Position numbers and translations under genes: made by a program. A model generated the notes under the pieces. It was not told the origin of the DNA and ran no database searches. It saw only the letters and a list, made by a program, of their open reading frames with translations. A DNA stretch of 46,020 nt from Bacillota bacterium. GTDB taxonomy: Bacteria; Bacillota; Sulfobacillia; Sulfobacillales; Sulfobacillaceae. Positions within the stretch are counted from its first letter, which is position 1, and every line of letters begins with the position of its first letter. Location of the stretch: positions 1-46,020 of the forward strand of contig JAJZXX010000213.1 in the NCBI GenBank assembly GCA_021806205.1, in the 5' to 3' direction. Shown here piece by piece: positions 1-8,591 of the stretch.

Positions 1-614
1 CCAAAAAATCTATCCGTTTGTGATGTTCTAAGTTCCCACCATCTCTCGACCTCGGGAATATCCATGCTGGCTAGGCTCTCGTCGCCCGATGGTCTGGCTA
101 TTATTGGTAGTACGGGTAATGATAAGCGCATGGCCCCCTTCTCTCATCGCACTTCCCCCTCTATGATAGGCTCCCGAGTCTTGAGACGCGAGAAAACCCG
201 TGAGTGATGTCGAACGATTCTTTGTCCCACTGCCACAAGAACCTATTCTAGCTGTTATGAGGAGCCATAGCTTTGACGGCGGGCATCCGTCCCCGTCAAC
301 GTCCTTGAGGAAAAACCGTAAAGGCCCTGACTGCGCATTGATTGCACTGATTGCCATCAACATTTCCAAGTTGATAATAGTGGCGTCTTGGTCTGATATT
401 GACTCATGGCTACGCTTTAACAGAATCTCGGCCCCTAGATGTAGTCGCCCAGAGCAATCGAATTTTTTCGAAGGAGACCCCCATGCGGGGGTTTCCCAAA
501 TCCACACCCACAAGGACGAAAAGGCATTTTTCATTGGAGGCAATCACGTTGATTGTCCCATCAGACCTCCTCATGGTCTTGCATAGGTCAAGCAGAGCTC
601 TTTAGGCCCGCGTT
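1..614. other. Region without a recognisable gene
   Basis: Open frames exist on both strands (for example on the minus strand from 543 to 28 and on the plus strand from 200 to 586). None has a convincing ribosome site, domain motif or recognisable family, and they overlap each other. A perfect short inverted repeat, ACCCCC-ATGC-GGGGGT, lies at 477-492 but is not followed by a T-run, so it is not a convincing terminator. The stretch may be the decayed tail of something lying left of the window. Confidence 0.5.
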
Positions 615-623
615 TGGTACAAT
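615..623 (+). promoter_or_regulatory. Extended -10 promoter candidate for the P450 gene
   Basis: The sequence reads TGG followed by TACAAT, an extended -10 element for the housekeeping sigma factor. No good -35 box is seen at the normal spacing. The expected transcript start near 630 leaves a short leader containing the GGAGG ribosome site at 645-649. Confidence 0.45.
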
Positions 624-655
624 AACTTCAGAAACTGAGCTTCTGGAGGTTCCCC

Positions 656-1888
656 ATGTTCCAGTCTTTATCGCGTCTTTTTGCCTTTCATCGCGATCCG
701 CTCGCTTTTTTTCAGACTATGGAACATCATAACGGCCACCGTGCCCGTTTCCGCATGGGGCTATGGAATTTCTGGCTCCTCAACGATCCGGCCAGCATCC
801 GCTTTGTGTTAACTCACCATCGTCAGTATTTTATAAAGGGACCCGGCATCGGTCCATCCAATCCGCTGATTGGACAAGGACTTCTCACACAGGACAACGA
901 AGTCTGGGCCGAGCAAAGACGTCGCTTCGCCCCTATCTTCAAACCCGGTAACGTGCAGGACATGACGCCACGTATCGAGGACGTAATAAGCCACTTCGTC
1001 GCGAACGTCCCCCAAGGGCAGCCGTTTGACCTGCAACAGGCCATGCTAGAGCTAAGTCTGTCAATTGTCTTAGCCACCGTATTTGGCCAGCCCCAGGTCA
1101 ACTCCTCCGTGGTCCAGTCGATGGGTCAGGAGGTTCAGTGGCTCATGGCCCATTTCTATCACCGCTCGCGTAGCGTTTTTCGCTTCCCTTACCAGGTGCC
1201 TGGATTTAATCGACGCTTCCACCAACACAAACGGCAACTCTTGGACATCCTTCGTCTTATCACCCCACAAGAACCCACCACCTTCATGAATGTTTGGCCT
1301 ACCATTTCCACCGACTCCGAGAAGGCCCTTCATGAACTCATTACCCTGGTGGTGGCCGGGTACGAAACCACGGGGCATGCGTTGGCTTGGGCGCTGAATC
1401 TATTGGGGCAGCATCCCAATGTCGCCCGATGCGTCTACGAGGAAAGCCTGAAGAGTGACGTGCCCTCGCCCGTAACCCACCCTTGGACCGATCGGGTTAT
1501 CAAAGAAACTCTGCGCCTTTATCCCTCGGCATGGCTACTGAGTCGAAGCTCCCTTAAGGCTGTGGATTTCGAAGATATTGCTTTTCGTAGCGACGACATT
1601 GTGCTCATTAGCCCATGGCTTCTGCATCACTCTGAAACTTGGTTTGATGAGGCGGATCAGTTCCGTCCAGAACGCTGGCTTACCGACCCCAAACCATATA
1701 CCTACATCCCGTTTGGAGCCGGACAGCGAGGCTGCATCGGCGAGCCCTTGGCCCTCTTGGAATCCCGGATGGCCCTGGCCCACATCATCCGTGCCTATCG
1801 ATTCATCCCCCAGGGTCCGCGCCGCCTCTTTCCGGGACTGACCCTACAATCTTTAGACCCCATGTGGGTCAGTGCGTATCCTCGTTAA
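656..1888 (+). CDS. Cytochrome P450
   Basis: This is a 410-residue soluble P450, a heme monooxygenase that needs separate electron-transfer partners; none is encoded nearby. The I-helix oxygen-activation motif AGYETT is at residues 234-239. The ExxR salt-bridge motif is KETLR, with E284 and R287. The heme loop FGAGQRGCIG has the cysteine ligand at C360. There is no N-terminal membrane anchor, as expected for bacterial enzymes, and the length is normal for the family. The ATG at 656 is set by GGAGG at 645-649. The family is certain, but the substrate cannot be told from the sequence. The gene appears monocistronic. Confidence 0.95.
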   Translation: MFQSLSRLFAFHRDPLAFFQTMEHHNGHRARFRMGLWNFWLLNDPASIRFVLTHHRQYFIKGPGIGPSNPLIGQGLLTQDNEVWAEQRRRFAPIFKPGNVQDMTPRIEDVISHFVANVPQGQPFDLQQAMLELSLSIVLATVFGQPQVNSSVVQSMGQEVQWLMAHFYHRSRSVFRFPYQVPGFNRRFHQHKRQLLDILRLITPQEPTTFMNVWPTISTDSEKALHELITLVVAGYETTGHALAWALNLLGQHPNVARCVYEESLKSDVPSPVTHPWTDRVIKETLRLYPSAWLLSRSSLKAVDFEDIAFRSDDIVLISPWLLHHSETWFDEADQFRPERWLTDPKPYTYIPFGAGQRGCIGEPLALLESRMALAHIIRAYRFIPQGPRRLFPGLTLQSLDPMWVSAYPR

Positions 1889-2059
1889 GCCAGTCCACCT
1901 TCTTGGAACGTCTCGGACTCACTCCGAAGCGCGACCGCTAGGTGCGGGCACACCCGTTTCTGCTCTAAACCACGGAAGCATAACCACTTGCCTGAAGAAA
2001 CGGAAATACCATGAGCAAGCGCAGTGAACTTTGGATTACGACGTGATCTTAGGCCACAG

Positions 2060-2089
2060 TTGGGCGAACTGGCGTCATTGTGCTACAAT
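2060..2089 (+). promoter_or_regulatory. Sigma-A-type promoter for the 63-residue gene
   Basis: TTGGGC at 2060-2065 and TACAAT at 2084-2089 are separated by 18 bases. TG precedes the -10 by one base, giving an extended -10. The predicted start lies near 2096, just upstream of the small ORF at 2123. Confidence 0.55.
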
Positions 2090-2122
2090 CACCCTATTTT
2101 TGTGAAAGGATGGTGCGTCACA

Positions 2123-2314
2123 ATGGGTATTCCTATGTTGCCGATTGATCGAAAGGCGCTGACGCCGCACGATGCGGCAGATTTATTGAATGGGCTGGCC
2201 GCTTTGGTCGAGGCATATCCCACGGCAAAAGTATTATTGACGGTACAGGTGGATATTCCGACCACAAACGAAACGCAAAAGGCAACCAGTAAGAATGCGT
2301 CCAAGCGACGCTAA
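2123..2314 (+). CDS. Small hypothetical protein (63 aa)
   Basis: This short protein is not recognised. It begins MGIPMLPIDRKALTPHDA and has a helical middle (DLLNGLAALVEAYPTAKVLL). It ends in a Thr/Lys/Arg-rich tail (KATSKNASKRR), so it is basic at the C-terminus and has no membrane segment or signal peptide. An open frame extends further upstream to 2024, but that would place the start ahead of the promoter at 2060-2089. The ATG at 2123 follows AAAGGA at 2105-2110, with rather long spacing; GTG at 2102 is an alternative. Support for it being real is the promoter, ribosome site and clean stop. Confidence 0.5.
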   Translation: MGIPMLPIDRKALTPHDAADLLNGLAALVEAYPTAKVLLTVQVDIPTTNETQKATSKNASKRR

Positions 2315-2560
2315 CAGAGATCAAGCTTACCCGCGCCAACGGATACACATTCCAGCGTTTGACCCCCGAATAGGTCTTCCTCTGGGAACCCGCGCCAATA
2401 TAGAATGGGGGAGTTTGCCCAAGTACAATCCGAATGGCTCAAGGGGCCCTCGTAACGCGAGTCGGCGTCGACTGGGCTAAGGCTCATCTACACCATTTTA
2501 CCCACATGAGGTTCAGCGTGGATGCACCCCAAAGTCGACCCGAGTCCGGGTCCCACGGGG

Positions 2561-3604
2561 CTACGGAACCAGCCTAATTCCGGCGGGGCCGTCGAGCACC
2601 TCGCCAATCTCCCAAAGGGGCAAATGGGCTTGATCAAATGCGTGCCGGATAGCACCTTTACTTGATTGAGGCACGGTAAAGAGGAGGCCGCCTGACGTTA
2701 CGGCATCGGCTAATAGCCACTGCTGCGGTCCCGTCGAGCCGACGGCCGAGAGGTGTGGCTGAACAAACGCCCAATTGCGGCGGCTTCCTGAAGGAAAACG
2801 ATTAGCCGCAGCCAAAGCTGATGCCCCCGATAGCAAGGGTACGTCCTTTTGTCGAATCAGCATGGCGACGCCTGATCCGGCCGCCATCTCCCATAGATGC
2901 CCCAACAAGCCGAAACCGGTCACATCCGTACACGCCGACGGGTCTACCACGGCTTTGGATATGGCGTCGCGGGCAGCGCGATTCGAAGTCGTCATCATCG
3001 CGGTGGCCGCTTGGTAGCCCTCCTCGTCAACCACACCGTCTTTGATAGCCTTGATCAGGACGCCTGTCCCAATCGCTTTAGATAAATAGAGCGCATCACC
3101 GGGCTGAGCCGTGTCATTACGCCACACATGATCCGGGTGAACCATCCCAGTAACGGCATACCCCATTTTCGGCTCGGGATCGTCGATCGTATGCCCACCA
3201 ATCACGGAGGTTCGCGCCTCGGACATCACCGCCTGGCCCCCCGCCAGCATGTTGGACACCGTGTCTGAGTTCAGTCCTCCCTGCGGCACGGCTAGGAGGT
3301 TGAGCGCGGTCAGCGGAACACCGCCCATGGCATAAATATCTGAAAGCGAGTTGGTCGCCGCGATCTGGCCGAATAGCCGCGCATCATCCACGACAGGCGT
3401 AAAAAAGTCAATAGTCTGAACCAACGCCATCTCTGGTGTCAGCGTAAACACTCCCGCATCATCGTGGGTCCCAGACCCCACCAGCACCCGGGGATCATGC
3501 CACGATGCCGTCGGCAACTTCAATAATATTGCGTCTAGGTCCTCCGGACCCAGCTTACACCCTCAGCCCGATTTGGTCGTCATTTCGGTTAAACGTCGAT
3601 CCAT
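2561..3604 (-). CDS. selD: Selenide, water dikinase SelD with in-frame TGA (selenocysteine)
   Basis: SelD makes selenophosphate from selenide and ATP for selenoprotein and seleno-tRNA synthesis. Read from ATG at 3604, the frame has one TGA, at codon 14 (3565-3563). It falls exactly in the catalytic motif as G-U-G-C-K (U14, C16, K17), where E. coli SelD has GCGCK. Downstream come family motifs such as DDAGVF, TTxDFF-like QTIDFF, AATNSLSDIYAMGG, GGHTIDDPEP and DVTGFGLLGH. A gene caller stopping at TGA would start at TTG 3523 and lose the catalytic residues. An AAAGGCGG ribosome site lies nine bases before ATG 3604. With the Sec codon the protein has 347 residues, normal for SelD. It lies 44 bases downstream of the permease, probably in the same operon. 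A hairpin at 2537-2552 follows the stop but has no T-run. Confidence 0.93.
3535..3565 (-). promoter_or_regulatory. Bacterial SECIS element candidate in selD
   Basis: Immediately after the TGA codon, 9 bases are followed by a stem of 8 pairs: CTGGGTCC against GGACCTAG, with one G-U pair and a GGA loop. The apical loop begins 18 bases after the TGA, within the usual range for bacterial selenocysteine insertion elements, and it contains G residues as expected. The element lies inside the coding sequence. Confidence 0.75.
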
Positions 3605-3648
3605 GATCCGCCACCGCCTTTATCAAAAGTTTTGCCAGCCTGTCGCTC

Positions 3649-4704
3649 TTACAGTAGCCACAGGGCCAACAAGCCTGTCATCAGGCCCGCCAGGGCTACC
3701 ATGCCGGCTACGTACAGCACCTCTTTTTTCCCCATAGCGGCAGAGACCATCGCCATGGATGGAAGGCTTATGGCGGGAAGGGTCATCATCAGAGCCCCAC
3801 CGGCGCCCAAACCCAACCCAGCGCCCAAAAGCGTTTGGACAATGGGCACTTCCCCAGCCGTCGGGATGACAAAGATCGTACCAAATACCGCCAAAACCAC
3901 CATAAGCCAGAGACTGTGCGCCACGGCGGGGCTGACAGAGGGAAACAGCCACACTCGCACAGCTCCCAATAGGGCCACGATCACAATATACTCGGGTATC
4001 AAACCCATCACTAATCGACCGGCCGCCCGGAAAAACCCTTGCCAAGTGGCCGGTTCGTCGGCTGGCGGGTTCACCTGGCGGTCGAACTCATGGCTATCCC
4101 CGTTGGTAAACCATCGGTCCCCCACCCACGACGCCCCCAATACTAAAATGAGACCCATGGCGATGCGCAGCAGCGCCCAATTCCACCCCAGCACAAATCC
4201 CATAAAAATAATGGTAGCCGGATTGAGAACTGGGTTGGCCAACCAATATGCCAAGGCGGATCCCGTGGATAGCCGAGACTTCGTCATGCCGACTACAATC
4301 GGTGAACTGCAGCAGGTGCACATCATTGACGGCACCGCAGCAGCCACGGCCAACACGCGGCTTTTAGCACTCATCCGCCCTAAAATCCGGTACAGCCAGC
4401 TCTTGGGCAATAGCGTTTGCACACCGGCCCCCACTAAAATGCCCACCACCAGTGCAACCCAGATATCTTTAAAATATGCCACAAAAAAGCTCATAGCCGC
4501 ATGAAATCCGGCGCTAGGGGGGTGGCCGCTAGCACCCACGACAAATGACGTGCCCAGGGAGTGACTCGAGGCGGTGGTTAGTGCCTTGAAGTAGTACGGA
4601 TACCACTTTGCATAGAACACTCCGACAACGGATATGAAAGCAAATACCATCGCCGGCCGCGTCCAACGACCGTGCGAAGACACTTTTGGTTGGGATGCTT
4701 GCAC
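3649..4704 (-). CDS. Permease of the COG0701/ArsP-like family
   Basis: This is a multi-pass membrane protein of about 351 residues with the two-repeat arrangement of the PF03773 permeases. The first half contains a cysteine cluster, MMCTCCSSPIVVGM, at the place where the family has its conserved Cys-Pro motif, followed by NPVLNPATI. The second half contains VIPTAGEVPIVQTLLG. Family members such as ArsP export organic arsenicals, while many others are uncharacterised. I prefer GTG at 4704 because AAAGGTGG lies seven bases upstream; an open frame continues back to TTG 4791. It sits directly upstream of selD on the same strand, so a role in selenium or metalloid transport is possible but only inferred from position. 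Confidence 0.85.
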   Translation of the reverse strand: MQASQPKVSSHGRWTRPAMVFAFISVVGVFYAKWYPYYFKALTTASSHSLGTSFVVGASGHPPSAGFHAAMSFFVAYFKDIWVALVVGILVGAGVQTLLPKSWLYRILGRMSAKSRVLAVAAAVPSMMCTCCSSPIVVGMTKSRLSTGSALAYWLANPVLNPATIIFMGFVLGWNWALLRIAMGLILVLGASWVGDRWFTNGDSHEFDRQVNPPADEPATWQGFFRAAGRLVMGLIPEYIVIVALLGAVRVWLFPSVSPAVAHSLWLMVVLAVFGTIFVIPTAGEVPIVQTLLGAGLGLGAGGALMMTLPAISLPSMAMVSAAMGKKEVLYVAGMVALAGLMTGLLALWLL

Positions 4705-4857
4705 GAACCTACCACCTTTCACCCGATCCAAATTTATCGTAAAACTTCCCTGATCGGGTTTAGCTACCTTCGCCACGATACGAGAGGACAAGACACTGCG
4801 CCAGCGGTCATGTAAAATCCGAATAGGACTATGCTAGCAACGCTAGGAGGTGCCGAC

Positions 4858-5787
4858 ATGACGTTTGATGACTTAGAGTTGTTTTGGGCTCTGGCTGAGC
4901 GAAAAAGCGTCACCGAAGCCGCACATGTCGTGGCTATGAGTCAGCCCACCGCCAGCCGCCGGTTAAAAGCCATGGAACGGGAACTAGGCACCCCCCTGGT
5001 GGAACGCGCCACGTATCCTTTGTCGTTGACACCATTTGGCATTCTGTTTTTAGACTTCGCCGATGACGTCCTCAAGCGCTATCGGGCCCTCCTGTTTACG
5101 GCCACTCAAAACCACTCGGTCATTGGCCGGCTGACACTGGCCACCAGTTCCAGCCCCGCGTCGCGCCTAGTGACCCGATGGATGGCGGATTTCATCACCG
5201 CCGAACCGGGCGTTCGGGTAGACCTTTGGGAAATGAACACCCGGGAGGTGGAACGCCATATTGCCGAGGGGGATGTCGACATTGGATTCATGGGCCTTCC
5301 GTCAACGCGACCGGAATTAGTCTCATTCCCTATTGCCGAGGATGAAATCGTTCTGGTCGCCCCTCATCGCCCGCCATTTCCTTCAAAGCACAAGGCACAA
5401 GACTGGTCAACGCTCCAAGGACTGCCCTTTGTGGGAAGACGACAAGGTTCGGGCACACAGGAAGTTGTCTTTAGCGCGTTGTCAGAGCGCGGCTGGGCCG
5501 TGCCATCTTCCATTGTTCTAGAGGTGAACACGGCCTTTGCCCTTTTGGACGCGGTAGAATCTGGATTAGGCGCCGGGTTTGTATCACGCGAACTCTTATT
5601 TCGCCGTACCCTTCACAATAGTTCACCGGTTTTGATTAAAGGGCTGACACTGAAGCGCCCCTTTTATCTCAGCTATCACGTAGAGCACGCGCCCAAGGAC
5701 CCCGTGGCCTACCAGTTTTTGCGCTATGCAGCCATGCGGGTCGCCCAGATGAAAAGTCCAATTGTACCACGCCGGGAGAGCGAGTAA
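4858..5787 (+). CDS. LysR-family transcriptional regulator
   Basis: This is a 309-residue LysR-type regulator. An N-terminal winged helix-turn-helix (about residues 1-60) reads MTFDDLELFWALAERKSV and SQPTASRRLKAMERELG. It is followed by a periplasmic-binding-like effector domain. The ATG at 4858 is set by TAGGAGGT at 4844-4851; an upstream ATG at 4831 has no such site. The gene is divergent from the permease-selD pair and is followed 38 bases later by the amidase on the same strand. It may therefore control either or both. The inducer cannot be told. Confidence 0.9.
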   Translation: MTFDDLELFWALAERKSVTEAAHVVAMSQPTASRRLKAMERELGTPLVERATYPLSLTPFGILFLDFADDVLKRYRALLFTATQNHSVIGRLTLATSSSPASRLVTRWMADFITAEPGVRVDLWEMNTREVERHIAEGDVDIGFMGLPSTRPELVSFPIAEDEIVLVAPHRPPFPSKHKAQDWSTLQGLPFVGRRQGSGTQEVVFSALSERGWAVPSSIVLEVNTAFALLDAVESGLGAGFVSRELLFRRTLHNSSPVLIKGLTLKRPFYLSYHVEHAPKDPVAYQFLRYAAMRVAQMKSPIVPRRESE

Positions 5788-5825
5788 CATCAGAATGGTG
5801 TATCTCTATAGAAAGGCGGGAAACC

Positions 5826-7304
5826 ATGAGCACCTCCATTACCATCGATATGATTGCCAACGCAACCATCTTGGATATCCAGGGGTGGTTTCAGGATGGT
5901 CAACTCACCGCTGCCGAACTGGTTCTCCTCTATTTGGAGCGCATTGCCCGTTACGACCGCTCTGGACCCCACCTCAATGCCATCATCGAAGTGAACCCCG
6001 ACGCCTACCACATTGCCCAAGGGCTGGATCAAGAGCGGCAGCTGCGTGGACCCCGGGGTCCCTTGCATGGGATTGCCGTGCTCTTGAAAGACAATGTGGC
6101 AACTGGAGATAAAATGCATACCAGTGCGGGATCACTTGCCCTGAAAGAGGTCTATGCCCCCCAAGATGCCTTCGTTGCAGAGCGATTGCGTGCGGCCGGA
6201 GCCGTAATCCTGGGGAAAACTAATCTAACCGAATGGGCCAATTTCATGACCAAAAATATGCCCAACGGCTACAGTTCCCGGGGGGGACAGGTATTAAATC
6301 CTTACGGGCCGGGCCACATCGATCCTGGCGGGTCAAGCTCGGGCTCAGGATCCGCCGTCGCTGCGGGACTGGCCACCGTAGCCATTGGCACCGAGACATC
6401 CGGCTCCATCTTGAGTCCCTCCAGTCAGCACGGGCTGGTTGGCATTAAACCGACGGTGGGCCTTATCAGCCGCTTTGGCATAATCCCCATCTCCTTTAGC
6501 CAGGATACCGCCGGCCCCATGTGTCGCACCGTATCCGACGCAGCGTTGGTACTTGGCGCTTTAACGGGTGTCGATGCGCGCGACCCCGCCACGAGTGCGT
6601 CTGAGGGATTGTACAATGTGGACTATGCCTCAGGACTAACCCAAGACGGGCTCAAAGGCGCTCGATTGGGGGTGGCTCGCGGCGTATTCGTGGAACATAT
6701 CGAGCCCTGGCAAGAGACGCTTTTTAACCAGGCCATCCACGACCTCAAAGAGGCTGGCGCCACAATTGTCGACCCCATTGACATCCCCACAGCATCCGAA
6801 CTTAAAGACTACACCGTTCTCGTCTACGAATTTAAAGTGGCGCTCAACGCCTACCTCAACTGGCTAGGCGAACGCTCGCCGGTCACCTCACTGGCCGATG
6901 TGATTGGTTATAACGAAGCCAATGCGGATGTCTGCCTGGCTTATGGCCAAACCGTGATGCTAGAGTCTGAGAGGACGTCTGGGAGCCTAGCCGACCCCGA
7001 CTATATCGATGCCCGGACCCGTGACCTCTATCTAGGCCAGAAGCACGGCATCGACCAAGCCTTGAGCGAGCATCGGCTCGACGCCTTAGTATTCCCTGCC
7101 AACTTTGGAGCGGCAATCGCGGCGAAAGCGGGATATCCGTCCATTACTATTCCCAGTGGCTTTAGCCCACAGGGAGAGCCTTTCGGGGTGACATTGACGG
7201 CGCGGGCGTTTGAAGAATCCGCTCTCATCCGATGGGCCTATGCTTATGAAAATGCCACGCAACATCGGAAGGCGCCCGTGATGGCAGATTCACCCGCCTC
7301 TTAA
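5826..7304 (+). CDS. Amidase signature family hydrolase
   Basis: This 492-residue serine hydrolase of the amidase signature superfamily cleaves C-N amide bonds. The Ser-cisSer-Lys triad can be placed: K88 in VLLKDN, cis-Ser S170 in [10 protein letters not shown] (168-177), and nucleophile S194 in GTETSGSI. The 24-residue spacing between the two serines matches malonamidase E2. GatA of the tRNA amidotransferase is a relative, but no gatC or gatB flanks it, and the C-terminal region looks like stand-alone amidases. AAAGGCGGG precedes the ATG at 5826. It is probably co-transcribed with the LysR gene. The substrate is unknown. Confidence 0.9.
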   Translation: MSTSITIDMIANATILDIQGWFQDGQLTAAELVLLYLERIARYDRSGPHLNAIIEVNPDAYHIAQGLDQERQLRGPRGPLHGIAVLLKDNVATGDKMHTSAGSLALKEVYAPQDAFVAERLRAAGAVILGKTNLTEWANFMTKNMPNGYSSRGGQVLNPYGPGHIDPGGSSSGSGSAVAAGLATVAIGTETSGSILSPSSQHGLVGIKPTVGLISRFGIIPISFSQDTAGPMCRTVSDAALVLGALTGVDARDPATSASEGLYNVDYASGLTQDGLKGARLGVARGVFVEHIEPWQETLFNQAIHDLKEAGATIVDPIDIPTASELKDYTVLVYEFKVALNAYLNWLGERSPVTSLADVIGYNEANADVCLAYGQTVMLESERTSGSLADPDYIDARTRDLYLGQKHGIDQALSEHRLDALVFPANFGAAIAAKAGYPSITIPSGFSPQGEPFGVTLTARAFEESALIRWAYAYENATQHRKAPVMADSPAS

Positions 7305-7339
7305 GATTCTTTTTCTTCCATACGGGGATCTGACCCGGG

Positions 7340-8554
7340 CTAGGGCAACGGTCCCCGTAATTCTTTGCCGACCACAAACACCACCCCGACCAACACCAGT
7401 GTGCCCAACATCGAGACCAAGGTGCGGTTCACGAGCGCCGCCATCGTATGCGCTCCTGACAGTGATACCAGCCAAATACCGGTTCCCAAAGCCGCCACCG
7501 TCATGGTGCGGTAACTGCCTAGCGCCACGCCGTAGGTGGTCATCACCAGAACGAGCGCCATGCAAGCCATGGCGTCACTATACCGCTGAATGTACGGGCT
7601 CAAGGGAATAAATGCGGATCCGAGGGACAGGCGCACCAACGGTACCGGGAAGAGGAATAGTACCCCGAGAAATAGGACGCTTAGGATCGCGGTGGCAATG
7701 AGTGTGCGCGTCAGATAGCCCCGGCGTCGGCGGGGGTCGTCCAACACGGCTGTCAGCATCACCGTGGACAGACTCCCCACTATAAACGGCAGCGCCTGCC
7801 CAATGGTTGACAGTCCCGTATACCACCCAGCCTGCACCACCGGCAAGGAGGCTTTGGCAAAGAGTACGTCGGAGAAACCCCAGAGGGCCTGTAGCGTACC
7901 CACGCCTAATGTCGTCGCAATCACCGGGCCACTTAAGCGACCCGGCGGCAACACCGGGATATTGTGGGAGAGACGGCGGGTTGTCAGAAACAGGCCGACC
8001 AGCGACACAATCTGCCACACGCCTAGCCACGTCAACGGATGCGCCCGGCCCACGGTAATTGCCAGCACCACGCCGCCCACCGCTGTCCCGCTGGCCAGCA
8101 CTAATAGAATTCCGACCAAAACGTAGCGTCGGGCCCGCTGCAAATATCCTACAAAGAGCGCATAGCCAAAGTTTAAGATCACGGTGGATGAATACAAGAC
8201 GACGATGATGGACGAAAGGCCGAACTGGCGTGCGAGCGATCCGCTGAAGATGAGAGCAATCAAGAAGATGAGGGTCCCTAATCCCAGACTGGCGCTCAAG
8301 AGCCACCCTTGCCGGCGACGCTGCCGACCCAATCGAATCGCTGCTAATCCAACAATCGGCAATGGGAGTAAAAAGAGGCTGACCAAGTTATTCAAGGCCC
8401 CAATTTGCCCATAGGTAATCGGACCCAAACCATGGGCCAGCAACACCGAATACGCGGCATTGAAGAGGCCGGCAGCCACCGTGGCCATTCCCAAGGCAAC
8501 ATTGTCCGACCAAAAGCGGCGTGTACCACTCCCTTGCCCACTATGTCTATCCAT
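7340..8554 (-). CDS. Polysaccharide flippase-like multi-pass membrane protein
   Basis: This is a 404-residue, very hydrophobic protein with about 12 predicted membrane segments alternating with short Arg-rich loops. It starts with a polar leader and FWSDNVALGMATVAAGLFN. The pattern (first helix pair with N...A/LGP.YGQIGAL.N) fits the Wzx/MATE-like polysaccharide biosynthesis group of the MOP exporters, which flip lipid-linked sugars across the membrane. It lies 37 bases after the deacetylase gene on the same strand, which suits a role in envelope glycan or glycolipid handling. No ribosome site precedes ATG 8554. A TGA-TAAAAT element at 8561-8569 would place transcription start at the ATG itself. 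Confidence 0.72.
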   Translation of the reverse strand: MDRHSGQGSGTRRFWSDNVALGMATVAAGLFNAAYSVLLAHGLGPITYGQIGALNNLVSLFLLPLPIVGLAAIRLGRQRRRQGWLLSASLGLGTLIFLIALIFSGSLARQFGLSSIIVVLYSSTVILNFGYALFVGYLQRARRYVLVGILLVLASGTAVGGVVLAITVGRAHPLTWLGVWQIVSLVGLFLTTRRLSHNIPVLPPGRLSGPVIATTLGVGTLQALWGFSDVLFAKASLPVVQAGWYTGLSTIGQALPFIVGSLSTVMLTAVLDDPRRRRGYLTRTLIATAILSVLFLGVLFLFPVPLVRLSLGSAFIPLSPYIQRYSDAMACMALVLVMTTYGVALGSYRTMTVAALGTGIWLVSLSGAHTMAALVNRTLVSMLGTLVLVGVVFVVGKELRGPLP

Positions 8555-8560
8555 GGCGCC

Positions 8561-8569
8561 ATTTTATCA
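8561..8569 (-). promoter_or_regulatory. Extended -10 element immediately before the flippase ATG
   Basis: On the minus strand TG-A-TAAAAT is followed by six bases and then ATG 8554. The expected +1 would be the A of the start codon, which suggests a leaderless transcript. No matching -35 is seen. Confidence 0.35.
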
Positions 8570-8591
8570 CGCCCAGGCATGGTCGGTGCCG

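Noticed and set aside
28-543. Minus-strand open frame of 171 codons
   Set aside because: No ribosome site, no family motif, and it competes with a plus-strand frame at 200-586.
2561-3523. Shorter SelD starting at TTG 3523
   Set aside because: It would lack the catalytic Sec/Cys and Lys and has no ribosome site; the Sec reading explains the upstream sequence.
3632-4504. Long plus-strand frame over the permease
   Set aside because: Pro/Thr/Ala-rich antisense of a real membrane protein gene, without a ribosome site or family.
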